From Bog-756 sp035949055 (GTDB lineage Bacteria > Actinomycetota > Acidimicrobiia > Acidimicrobiales > RAAP-2): DNA of 64,000 nt. Below are positions 49,058 to 56,784 of the stretch, piece after piece. How positions within the stretch are numbered: position 1 is the first letter of the stretch; every line of letters starts with the position of its first letter. The stretch covers positions 1-64,000 of the forward strand of contig DASZIO010000012.1 in NCBI GenBank assembly GCA_035949055.1. Reading direction: 5' to 3'. The notes under the pieces were generated by a model that was given only the letters and a program-made list of their open reading frames with translations, did no database searches and had not been told where the DNA came from. The position numbers were made by a program, and so were the translations under genes.

Positions 49058-49825
49058 GTGCAACCGGACGACGCAGGCATGAGCGGGGCCACGCGCCCGC
49101 GCGCCGCCCCGTCTGTGGCCGACCTCTCCACCGGGCCGATCCCCACGCACGTGGCCTGCGTCATGGATGGTAACGGCCGGTGGGCTGCTCGCCGGGGTCT
49201 ACCCCGGACCGAGGGCCACGCCGCCGGCGAGGCCGCCATGTTCGACGCGGTGGAGGGAGCCCTCGAGCTCGGCATCCCGTGGATCACCATGTACGCCTTC
49301 TCCACGGAGAACTGGCGGCGCCCGGCCGACGAGGTGCGTTACCTCATGGGGTTCAACGAGAGCCTGCTGCGTCGCCGACGCGACGAGCTGCACGAGAAAG
49401 GGGTCCGCATCCGTTTCGCCGGCCGCCGCGACTGGCGGGTGCCCAAGCGGGTGATCAGGCGCATGGACGAGTCCATCGAGCTCACCGCGTCCAACCGGCG
49501 CTGCACGCTGACCATGGCCTTCAACTACGGTGGACGGGCCGAGATCGTGGACGCCGTGCGGCGGCTCGTCGTTGACCGTGTGGCACCCGACAAGGTCGAC
49601 GAGAAGGCCATCCGGTCGCGGCTCTACTTCCCCGACCAACCCGATCCAGACCTGGTCATCCGGACCTCCGGGGAGTACCGCATCTCGAACTTCCTACTCT
49701 GGCAGCTGGCCTACAGCGAACTGGTCTTCGATGAGGTGCTGTGGCCCGACTTCAGGCGGGAGCACCTGTTCGCCGCGGTGCGCGACTTCCAGCAGCGCCA
49801 GCGACGGTACGGCGGCGTGACATGA
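49058..49825 (+). CDS. uppS: cis-Prenyl transferase / undecaprenyl (decaprenyl) diphosphate synthase
   Basis: 255 aa. HVACVMDGNGRWAARRGLPRTEGH with catalytic Asp in MDGNGRW, WITMYAFSTENWRRPADEV, TLTMAFNYGGRAEI, and the C-terminal PDLVIRTSGEYRISNFLLWQ with FxxLWQxAYSEL. Condenses IPP onto a prenyl diphosphate to make the lipid carrier for cell wall and surface glycan synthesis, and so supports the glycan cluster earlier in the window. GTG start, leaderless. Overlaps the following small membrane protein by ATGA. Confidence 0.96.
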   Translation: MQPDDAGMSGATRPRAAPSVADLSTGPIPTHVACVMDGNGRWAARRGLPRTEGHAAGEAAMFDAVEGALELGIPWITMYAFSTENWRRPADEVRYLMGFNESLLRRRRDELHEKGVRIRFAGRRDWRVPKRVIRRMDESIELTASNRRCTLTMAFNYGGRAEIVDAVRRLVVDRVAPDKVDEKAIRSRLYFPDQPDPDLVIRTSGEYRISNFLLWQLAYSELVFDEVLWPDFRREHLFAAVRDFQQRQRRYGGVT

Positions 49826-50184
49826 ATGGTGGCCGTCCGGTCCACCGGGTCCGTCGGGTCCGCCCGGCCCGCCGGCGAGACGACCGCGGCGGGGTGTGGA
49901 TCCGCACCGGCCTGGTGCTCGGTGCGCTGGTCTACGCGGGCGTGGTCGTCATGGCCGCAGCCGGGTTCACCGGGGCGGTCCCCTTGGTGGTCGTCCCGCC
50001 GGTGCTGGTGGCCATCATCGGGGCCAACAACCTGCTCGGAGGCGGGCGAACCCACGGTCGTAGCGCCGGTCGCCCGGCGGGTCACGGCCGGGCCCCGCTC
50101 TCCTCGAGTGGACCGAACGGACCCGTCGCCCCGGAGGTCCACTCCGACGCCCCGGGCCATGATGCGCCCGGCGGGGACCGATGA
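49822..50184 (+). CDS. Small membrane protein of unknown function
   Basis: 120 aa, starting with an Arg-rich segment, then two hydrophobic stretches (about residues 28-48 and 50-70: VWIRTGLVLGALVYAGVVVM and TGAVPLVVVPPVLVAIIGAN) and a polar Gly/Pro/His-rich tail. No family recognised. Lies between uppS and recO with ATGA overlaps at both ends, so it is co-translated with them. It may be a poorly conserved spacer gene. Confidence 0.7.
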   Translation: MNGGRPVHRVRRVRPARRRDDRGGVWIRTGLVLGALVYAGVVVMAAAGFTGAVPLVVVPPVLVAIIGANNLLGGGRTHGRSAGRPAGHGRAPLSSSGPNGPVAPEVHSDAPGHDAPGGDR

Positions 50185-50906
50185 GCCTCTTCTCTGACCG
50201 CGGGATCGTGCTACGGACGATCCGGTTGGGTGAGGCCGACCGGATCGTGACCCTCATGACCGAACAGCACGGCAAAGTGCGCGCCGTGGCCAAGGGGGTG
50301 CGGAGGACCAGGTCCAAATTCGGCTCCCGGCTCGAACCGTTGAGTCACGTGGCCCTGCTCGGATGGCAGGGACGCGGCGACCTCGACATCGTCAACCAGG
50401 TGGAGGTGATCGACACCAACCGGGCGGTCCGCGAGGACCTCGACCGTATGGCCGCAGCTATGTCCATGCTGGAGGCGGTCGACCAGATCGGCCAGGAGCG
50501 CCACGCCAACCCGCGCCTCTACGAGATGCTGGTGGGGGCGGTGGCCGCCCTGGGTGAGCGGGATCGATCGCTGGTCACCGCGGCGTTCTTCCTCAAGGTC
50601 CTGGCGCTCGAGGGCTCGGCTCCGGTGCTCGACGCCTGCGTGGCCTGCGGCGAGGGGGACCCCGCCCAGCTGGTGGCGTTCGACCTGACCGAGGGCGGGG
50701 CGCTGTGCCGGCGCTGCCGGCGCGGGCGGCCGGTGTCGGCGGGGGCGCTCACTTTGATGCGCCGCATGCTCGGGGGGGACCTGGCCGGCGTGTTGGCCGG
50801 GCCACGCTCCCCGTTCACGAGCGAGGTGGGCGAACTGGCCACCGAGGCCATGGAGACCCACCTCGACCGGCGGCTGCGGTCGGTTCGCAGCGGCCAGGTC
50901 TCGTGA
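50181..50906 (+). CDS. recO: DNA repair protein RecO
   Basis: 241 aa. N-terminal OB-fold MSLFSDRGIVLRTIRLGEADRIVTLMTEQHGKVRAVAKGVRRTRSKFGSRLEP, helical middle and zinc finger CVACGEGDP...CRRC. Mediates RecA loading on SSB-coated DNA with RecR in the RecF pathway. In an uppS-(orf)-recO-hemW order typical of actinobacteria; overlaps its upstream gene by four bases. Confidence 0.95.
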   Translation: MSLFSDRGIVLRTIRLGEADRIVTLMTEQHGKVRAVAKGVRRTRSKFGSRLEPLSHVALLGWQGRGDLDIVNQVEVIDTNRAVREDLDRMAAAMSMLEAVDQIGQERHANPRLYEMLVGAVAALGERDRSLVTAAFFLKVLALEGSAPVLDACVACGEGDPAQLVAFDLTEGGALCRRCRRGRPVSAGALTLMRRMLGGDLAGVLAGPRSPFTSEVGELATEAMETHLDRRLRSVRSGQVS

Positions 50907-50940
50907 CCGGCTGGGCGGGATCGACGAGCCGGGACGGGCG

Positions 50941-52065
50941 GTGATCAGGACCCGGACCTTCGGCGTCTACGTGCACGTGCCCTTCTGCCGGCTCCGGTGC
51001 GACTACTGCGCCTTCGCCACCTACACCGACCGGGACCACTTGATGGACCGCTACGTGGCGGCGTGCATCGCCGAGGTCAGCCGGGCGCGGTCCGACGAAG
51101 GCCTCCCCGCCGCCACCTCGGTCTACTTCGGGGGCGGCACGCCGTCGCGCCTGCCGGCCGATGTCCTGGTCGAGCTGCTTGCGGCCGTGCCCCGGACGGC
51201 TGGGGCGGAGGTCACCGTGGAGTGCAACCCCGAGGACGTGTCGCCGGAACGCTTGGCCACCTACCGCGCCGGTGGGGTCAACCGCATCTCCCTCGGCGTG
51301 CAGTCGACGGCCCCGAACGTGCTCGCCGGTCTCGGCCGGCACGGGTCGGAGCGCGCCGGCGAAGCGGCGGCTGCCGTGCACGACGCCGGCTTCGACAGCT
51401 GGAACGTGGACCTGATCATCGGTGGTCCGGGGGAGAGCGACCGGGATTGGGAGCGGTCCCTGACCGGGACCATCGGTCCCCCATGGTCACCACCCCACGT
51501 GAGTGCCTATGCCCTGACGGTCGAGCCGGGCACCAGGTTGGCGGCCGACCCCGCCCGGCATCCCGACGACGACACTCAGGCGGCTCGCTACGAGCGCACC
51601 GACGAGATGCTGGCCGCGGCCGGCTACCGGTGGGAGGAGATCTCCAGTTGGGCCCGTCCCGGTCACCGATGCCGGCACAACCGCCTCTACTGGGACCAGG
51701 GGGACTACCGCGGTATCGGCTCGGGTGCCCACTCGCACCGCGCCGGGCGGCGCTGGTGGAACATGAGGACGCCGGATCGCTATATCGCGGCCGTCACGTC
51801 GGGGCGGGTGGCGGCGGCCGGCGAGGAGGTCCTCAATCCCGAGCAGCGGCGGTTCGAGTCGCTCGCCCTGCAGTTGCGCACCCGCTCCGGGGTGGACTGG
51901 ACGGCCCTGCCCGATGACCCGGACCTGGCCGGGCTGGTCCATCGCGTTGGCGACCGGGCGGTCCTCACCGTGCGGGGTCGGCTGCTGGCCAATCAGGTGA
52001 CCGCCCGCCTCGTGCCCGGGCCGGGCGCCAGGGTACCAGCCGGTACGCTTCCCCCCTGTGCCTGA
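50941..52065 (+). CDS. hemW: Radical-SAM heme chaperone HemW
   Basis: 374 aa. TFGVYVHVPFCRLRCDYCAFATY with the radical-SAM triplet Cys16, Cys20, Cys23; FGGGTPSRLP for SAM binding; ECNPEDVSPE and ISLGVQS. The C-terminal HNRLYWDQGDYRGIGSGAHSH is the HemW hallmark, separating it from coproporphyrinogen dehydrogenase HemN, which it resembles. Transfers heme to target proteins. GTG start. The last ~20 residues overlap the glyS start and its promoter. Confidence 0.92.
   Translation: MIRTRTFGVYVHVPFCRLRCDYCAFATYTDRDHLMDRYVAACIAEVSRARSDEGLPAATSVYFGGGTPSRLPADVLVELLAAVPRTAGAEVTVECNPEDVSPERLATYRAGGVNRISLGVQSTAPNVLAGLGRHGSERAGEAAAAVHDAGFDSWNVDLIIGGPGESDRDWERSLTGTIGPPWSPPHVSAYALTVEPGTRLAADPARHPDDDTQAARYERTDEMLAAAGYRWEEISSWARPGHRCRHNRLYWDQGDYRGIGSGAHSHRAGRRWWNMRTPDRYIAAVTSGRVAAAGEEVLNPEQRRFESLALQLRTRSGVDWTALPDDPDLAGLVHRVGDRAVLTVRGRLLANQVTARLVPGPGARVPAGTLPPCA
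52044..52049 (+). promoter_or_regulatory. Internal -10 element of glyS, inside hemW
   Basis: TACGCT, 8 nt before the glyS GTG at 52058, located within the last codons of hemW; no Shine-Dalgarno follows. Confidence 0.5.
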
Positions 52066-53389
52066 TCCCGCGGCCTCTACTGACGCGCCCACCGATCTCA
52101 TGGACAAGGTCGTCGGGCTGTGCAAGCGACGCGGGTTCGTCTTCCAGTCGGCCGAGATCTACGGGGGCTTCAGATCCGCCTACGACTTCGGCCCCCTCGG
52201 CGTCAACATGCTGCGCAATGTGAAGGACGCCTGGTGGAGGGCAATGGTGCAGGGGCGCGACGACGTGGTGGGCCTCGACGCATCCATCCTGTCCCCGCCG
52301 GCGGTGTGGCAGGCCTCTGGTCACCTGGCCAACTTCACCGACCCGCTGGTCGACTGCCGCCACTGCCACCAGCGGTGGCGGCAGGACAAGATCGAAGGGG
52401 TCTGCCCGGCCTGCGGGTCGACCGAGTTCACCGAGGCGCGTGCCTTCAATCTGATGTTCAAGACCCACGCCGGACCGGTCGAGGACGAGGGGGCGGTGGC
52501 CTACCTCCGCCCGGAGACGGCCCAGGGGATGTTCACCAACTTCGCCAACGTCCTCCAGACCACCCGCAAGCGGCCACCGTTCGGCATCGCCCAGGTCGGG
52601 AAGTCGTTCCGCAACGAGATCACGCCACAAAATTTCGTCTTCCGGACTCGGGAATTCGAGCAGATGGAGATGGAGTACTTCGTCCCGCCGTCCGCCGCGG
52701 ACGAGTGGTTCCGGTACTGGTTGGACGAGCGTTACCGCTGGTACACCGACCTCGGTATCCCCGAGTCGGAGCTGCGGCTGCGCCATCACGGCCCTGACGA
52801 GCTCTCGCACTACGCGGCGGCCACCGCGGACGTCGAGTTCCAGTTCCCGTGGGGATGGGACGAGCTCGAGGGGATCGCCAACCGCACCGACTTCGACCTT
52901 CGGTCCCACAGCGAGGCGTCGGGGGAGCGGCTCGAGTACTTCGACCAGGCCTCCGGCGAGCGTTTCGTCCCGTACGTGATCGAGCCGGCGGCCGGCGCCA
53001 CGCGCACCATGATGGCCTTCCTGCTGTCCGCCTACCACGAGGACGAGGTGGGTGGGGAGGCTCGGACCGTCCTCCGTCTGCACCCGAGGCTGGCCCCGTA
53101 CCAGGTGGCGGTGCTCCCCCTGTCGAAGAAGGAGACCCTCGAGCCGCTGGCCCGGGAGGTCCTCGCCCTGCTGCAGCCCCATTTCATGTGCGACTACGAC
53201 CTGACCCAGTCCATCGGCCGGCGCTACCGGCGCCAGGACGAAGTGGGCACCCCCTATTGCGTGACGGTCGACTTCGACTCCCTCGAGGACCGAGCGGTCA
53301 CCGTTCGCGACCGCGATTCGACCGTTCAGGTCCGGGTGCCGATCGCCGGGCTGGTCTCCGAGCTGGCTGCCCGGATCGGTGGGTGCTGA
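52058..53389 (+). CDS. glyS: Glycyl-tRNA synthetase, homodimeric type
   Basis: 443 aa class II synthetase. GFVFQSAEIYGGFRSAYDFGPLGVNMLRNVKDAWW opens the domain, a zinc finger CRHCHQRWRQDKIEGVCPACG is present, motif 2 region GIAQVGKSFRNEITPQNFVFRTREFEQMEMEYF, motif 3 region at PYVIEPAAGATRTMMAFLLSAY, then the anticodon-binding domain. Single-chain alpha2 type, as in most actinobacteria. Starts with GTG 8 nt inside the end of hemW; promoter evidence suggests independent leaderless transcription. Confidence 0.96.
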   Translation: MPDPAASTDAPTDLMDKVVGLCKRRGFVFQSAEIYGGFRSAYDFGPLGVNMLRNVKDAWWRAMVQGRDDVVGLDASILSPPAVWQASGHLANFTDPLVDCRHCHQRWRQDKIEGVCPACGSTEFTEARAFNLMFKTHAGPVEDEGAVAYLRPETAQGMFTNFANVLQTTRKRPPFGIAQVGKSFRNEITPQNFVFRTREFEQMEMEYFVPPSAADEWFRYWLDERYRWYTDLGIPESELRLRHHGPDELSHYAAATADVEFQFPWGWDELEGIANRTDFDLRSHSEASGERLEYFDQASGERFVPYVIEPAAGATRTMMAFLLSAYHEDEVGGEARTVLRLHPRLAPYQVAVLPLSKKETLEPLAREVLALLQPHFMCDYDLTQSIGRRYRRQDEVGTPYCVTVDFDSLEDRAVTVRDRDSTVQVRVPIAGLVSELAARIGGC

Positions 53390-53435
53390 CCGGATCCCGG
53401 TCCGTCAGACCAGGTCCGGGAAGTGCGGATTGCCC

Positions 53436-53441
53436 TACCAT
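53436..53441 (+). promoter_or_regulatory. -10 element of SDR gene (leaderless)
   Basis: TACCAT, 6 nt before the ATG at 53448. Confidence 0.5.
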
Positions 53442-53447
53442 CAGGCG

Positions 53448-54224
53448 ATGTCGACCGGACCGGGCCCGCCTTTCCCGCAGCGATTCCGCGGTCGAGCCGC
53501 ACTGGTGACGGGCGGCGCCTCCGGCATCGGCCGGGCCACCGTGCTGCGCCTGGCCGGCGAGGGTGCGGACGTGTTCGCCGCGGACGTGAACGCCGAGGCC
53601 CTGGCCACCGTGGGGGACGAGGCCGATGGGCTGAGCGGTTCGGTAGAGGCCCGAGTCGGTGACATCTCGACGGAGGCGGGCGTGAAGGCGATGGTCGCCA
53701 ACGCGATCGGGCATCTGGGCCGGCTCGAGGTGGTCGCCAATGTCGCCGGGGTCCTTTCCTTCTCCCACACCCACGAGCTCGCCGCGGAGGAGTGGGATCG
53801 GTTGCTCGCCGTCAACCTGACGGGCACGTTCCTCGTCTGCCGCGAGACGCTGCCCCATCTGCTGGCCGGGGGGGGCTGCATCGTGAACCTGGCCTCGACC
53901 GCGGCCCACAAGGGACAGCCGTGGGCCTCGGCCTATGCCGCCTCGAAGGGCGGAGTGCTGGCCTTCACCCGGGCGCTGGCCGTGGAGTACGCCGCCCAGG
54001 GGGTCCGGGTCAACAGCATCAGCCCCGGTGCCATCGACACCCCGATCACCGCCGCCTTCCACCTGCCCGAGGGGGCCGACATCGCCCTCATCAACCGGGT
54101 CACGCCGATCGGCAAGTTCGGGACCCCCGAGGGGATCGCCGCCGCCATCGCCTATGTGGCCTCGGACGAGGCGTCCCACATGAACGGTGCCGACCTGCTG
54201 ATCGACGGCGCCACCCTGGCATGA
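53448..54224 (+). CDS. SDR-family oxidoreductase
   Basis: 258 aa from ATG 53448. TGGASGIGRATVLRLAGEG cofactor loop, AADVNAE (Asp, NAD preference), NVAG in place of NNAG, catalytic Ser in NLASTAAHKG, and Tyr-Lys in YAASKGGVLAF. Typical C-terminal NGADLLIDGATLA. Oxidises or reduces an unidentified alcohol/ketone. Opposes a SnoaL-like gene 4 bp away on the other strand; leaderless promoter. Confidence 0.9.
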   Translation: MSTGPGPPFPQRFRGRAALVTGGASGIGRATVLRLAGEGADVFAADVNAEALATVGDEADGLSGSVEARVGDISTEAGVKAMVANAIGHLGRLEVVANVAGVLSFSHTHELAAEEWDRLLAVNLTGTFLVCRETLPHLLAGGGCIVNLASTAAHKGQPWASAYAASKGGVLAFTRALAVEYAAQGVRVNSISPGAIDTPITAAFHLPEGADIALINRVTPIGKFGTPEGIAAAIAYVASDEASHMNGADLLIDGATLA

Positions 54225-54228
54225 CCGC

Positions 54229-54720
54229 TCAGGCGAGCGTGGAGCGTCCCGACGTGGCCCACCAGTCGGCGGTGAGCTTGAGGCCCTCGAGCGACGCCCG
54301 CGGCAGCAATTCCTCGTAGGTGCGGCGATAGCCGGTGTGGGCGATGCGCCATTCACCGTCGCGCTTGACGTAGCGATCGGTGTAGAAGGCGGCACCTTGG
54401 ACATTGAGGCCCAGGTCGGTGAGGATCACGACGTCTTCGAGGGCCCAGGTGCCGGTGGCCTCGGCGGGGCCCGTGAGGTCGATCTCGGGATGGTGGCAGC
54501 GGTGGCTGCTCAGCATGGTGGTGGCACCCATGGAGGTGCGGAGGAACTCCATGATGGCGTCGCGTCCTTCGAACTCGTAGAGGCCCCCGCCATAGCGCGC
54601 CGTGGCATCGGGGGTGAAGCAGGGTTCGAGCTCGGTCCACAGCTTCTGGTCCAGGCAGCGGAGGTACCGGTACTTGAGCCGCTTGATGAGCTCGATCTGG
54701 ACGAGGTCCTCGGGGGTCAT
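54229..54720 (-). CDS. SnoaL-like / NTF2-fold protein (possible hydroxysteroid-type dehydratase or isomerase)
   Basis: 163 aa. LIKRLKYRYLRCLDQKLWTELEPCFTPDATARYGGGLYEFEGRDAIMEFLRTSM is the SnoaL-like start with the FTPDATA motif; HPEIDLTGPAEATGTWALEDVV and RDGEWRIAHTGYRRTYEE complete the fold. Second SnoaL-like protein in the window (compare 11575-12150). Probably binds a small hydrophobic ligand; catalysis unproven. Follows the dihydrodipicolinate-reductase-like gene on the same strand after about 75 bp. Confidence 0.85.
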   Translation of the reverse strand: MTPEDLVQIELIKRLKYRYLRCLDQKLWTELEPCFTPDATARYGGGLYEFEGRDAIMEFLRTSMGATTMLSSHRCHHPEIDLTGPAEATGTWALEDVVILTDLGLNVQGAAFYTDRYVKRDGEWRIAHTGYRRTYEELLPRASLEGLKLTADWWATSGRSTLA

Positions 54721-54796
54721 GGTCGCTCCTCAGGGTCCGGCCGGACCGGACGGGCGAGCGTATCCCGAGCAGGGTCGTGCACGCCGAAGCATCCGG

Positions 54797-55876
54797 TCAG
54801 CGGATCGTCCCGAAACCCGGGATGAGCGGGAGGTCGAGCGCGGTGACCCATCCGGGCGGCAGCTCGTTGACGGCCGGCACGGCGTTGAGGGCCCGGAGCC
54901 CGGTGGCCAGACAACCGGCGGCGGCCGCGTCCCGGCCGCTCCCGTCGGAGAAGCGGAAGGCGGTCTCCTGGGTGATCGAGGGCGTCCCGTCGATCACCAC
55001 CCGGTAGACGTCGTCCTGACCGCCCCGGGGCCAATCGGGTGCCGCGTCGGGACCGACCCGATTGACGTGCTCGAGGCAGATCCGGGGTGCACCGCCGTAC
55101 ATGCCGTTCACCGTGAAGCGGATGGCTGCGACCTCACCCGGGTTGATGACACCCTTGGCGGTCGCGATGGATTCATCGGTGACCCACTTCTCCCAGGTGG
55201 TGGTGATCTCGTCGAGCTCGACGCCGACGGCGTGGGCCATCATGGGCACCGTCGCTCCCCAGGACATGACCAGGATGTCGGTGTGCTCGAGCAGGGGGAC
55301 GAAGTCGGCCGGGCGCCCGATGCCCATCTCCTCCTCGTAATCGCCCTCGTAGTTGATGTAGTCGAGGATCTCGAGGGCCCGGACCTGGCGGACCTCCGCG
55401 CACAGCCCCATGAGGGTCATCGGGAAGAGATCGTTGGCGAACCCGGGATCGATGCCGGTGGTGAAGCAGGAGGCGCCCCCGGCCTCGCACGCTTCGGTGA
55501 TCGGGTCGACCCACGAGGGCGGGATCGCGGGCATCGACGGCCACACCCAGGGCGTCATGGCCGTCGAGCAGACGTCGATGCCGGCCCGGAGGAAGGCGCC
55601 GATGTCGCGGATGTTGTCGCCGGCATGGGCCGCGGTGGGGCCGAAGTGCACGAGCGCGTCGGGCGCCAGCGCGAGCAGGTCATCGACGTCGTGGCTGGCG
55701 GCTAACCCCACCGGGCCGATGCCGCAGAGCTCGCCCACGTCGCGGCCCACCTTGTCCGGGTCGTTCACGCCCACACCCACGAGCTCGAACGCGGGGTGGT
55801 GCAGGACCTCGGGGATGACCATCCTCCCGACGAAGCCGGTCCCCCACACCACGACCCGCTTGGTCTTCCCGGTCAT
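54797..55876 (-). CDS. Dihydrodipicolinate-reductase-like NAD(P)-dependent dehydrogenase
   Basis: 359 aa. KRVVVWGTGFVGRMVIPEVLHHPAFELVGVGVNDPDKVG is a Rossmann motif as in DapB/2,4-diaminopentanoate dehydrogenase relatives; CSTAMTPWVW and TGIDPGFANDLFPM follow. Such proteins are common in mycobacteria near steroid/cholesterol-type genes, but their substrate is unknown. The stop of the preceding SDR overlaps this ATG by 4 bases (ATGA), so the two are coupled. No Shine-Dalgarno is visible. Confidence 0.82.
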   Translation of the reverse strand: MTGKTKRVVVWGTGFVGRMVIPEVLHHPAFELVGVGVNDPDKVGRDVGELCGIGPVGLAASHDVDDLLALAPDALVHFGPTAAHAGDNIRDIGAFLRAGIDVCSTAMTPWVWPSMPAIPPSWVDPITEACEAGGASCFTTGIDPGFANDLFPMTLMGLCAEVRQVRALEILDYINYEGDYEEEMGIGRPADFVPLLEHTDILVMSWGATVPMMAHAVGVELDEITTTWEKWVTDESIATAKGVINPGEVAAIRFTVNGMYGGAPRICLEHVNRVGPDAAPDWPRGGQDDVYRVVIDGTPSITQETAFRFSDGSGRDAAAAGCLATGLRALNAVPAVNELPPGWVTALDLPLIPGFGTIR

Positions 55877-56652
55877 CGGAGCATCTCGCCGGAGTTGACC
55901 AGCAGGTACTGGCCGGTGACCGCCTTGGCGTGGTCCGAGGCGAAGAACGCGGCGACGTCGGCCACCTCCCCGTCCTCGGTCATTCGGCGGAGCGGGAACT
56001 TGCTCACGATGTCACCCAGCACCTCGTGCTCGGTCCGGCCCTGGTTGGCCGCGGTGCCCGTGACGTACATCTCGACGTTCGGCCCCCACATCCACGACGG
56101 GACCACCATGTTGCACCGGATGTTGTCCGGGCCCAGCTCGTCACACAGGTAGTACATGGTGGAGAGGAGCGCGCCTTTGGACGCGGCGTAGCCGCTCTGC
56201 GGAAGCGCCGGTTGGAACATCGACTGGGACCCGATGAGCACGATGGAGCCGCCTCCACCGGACTTCATCGCCTCGGCCACTGGGCGGATGACGGTGAGCG
56301 CGCCGAGGACATTGGTCTCGAACGCCTTGCGCCACGCCTCGAACTTGAGGTCGTAGAGCCCGCCCCACACGTTCTCGTAGGCGGCCACCTGGATCAGGGC
56401 GTCGACCGACCCGAAGCGGCTCATGGCCGACTCCACCATGGCGGCGCAGGACTCCGGGTCGGTGATGTCGGTCACGTGGGTGGCCAACCGGCTCCCGTCG
56501 GGATCGAGCTCGGCCGCCGTGGAGGCCAGGGTGTCGGCGGTGCGGGCGGCGACCACCACGTTCGCCCCGTCGCGCAGGGCGCTCGTGGCGCATTCCCGTC
56601 CGAGGCCGGCCCCCACACCCGTGACCACGACGGTCTTCCCTTCGAGGATCAT
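55873..56652 (-). CDS. SDR-family oxidoreductase
   Basis: 259 aa. TGVGAGLGRECATSALRDGANVV cofactor loop, AARTADT (Arg-rich after strand 2, NADP-like), QVAAYEN in the NNAG position, catalytic Ser-rich LIGSQSMFQP and Tyr-Lys in YAASKGALLS. First gene of the 56652-54229 unit with the dehydrogenase and SnoaL-like genes. AGAGGGGG precedes the ATG. Diverges from ppdK with a 132-bp intergenic gap. Confidence 0.9.
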   Translation of the reverse strand: MILEGKTVVVTGVGAGLGRECATSALRDGANVVVAARTADTLASTAAELDPDGSRLATHVTDITDPESCAAMVESAMSRFGSVDALIQVAAYENVWGGLYDLKFEAWRKAFETNVLGALTVIRPVAEAMKSGGGGSIVLIGSQSMFQPALPQSGYAASKGALLSTMYYLCDELGPDNIRCNMVVPSWMWGPNVEMYVTGTAANQGRTEHEVLGDIVSKFPLRRMTEDGEVADVAAFFASDHAKAVTGQYLLVNSGEMLR

Positions 56653-56751
56653 CCCCCTCTTCTATCGGTTGCCGCTCGGTCCTTCCAGTTTGCGCCACCG
56701 ACTTTCTGGTGAGCGGCTGCCCGGCAGGTTGGTGGCACCGGTGGTCCCGGG

Positions 56752-56757
56752 TACGCT
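56752..56757 (+). promoter_or_regulatory. -10 element of ppdK
   Basis: TACGCT, 27 nt before the ATG at 56785; CGGAGTGGG lies between as a possible ribosome site. Confidence 0.4.
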
Positions 56758-56784
56758 GGCCTCCCCACCCCGGAGTGGGCCGCG

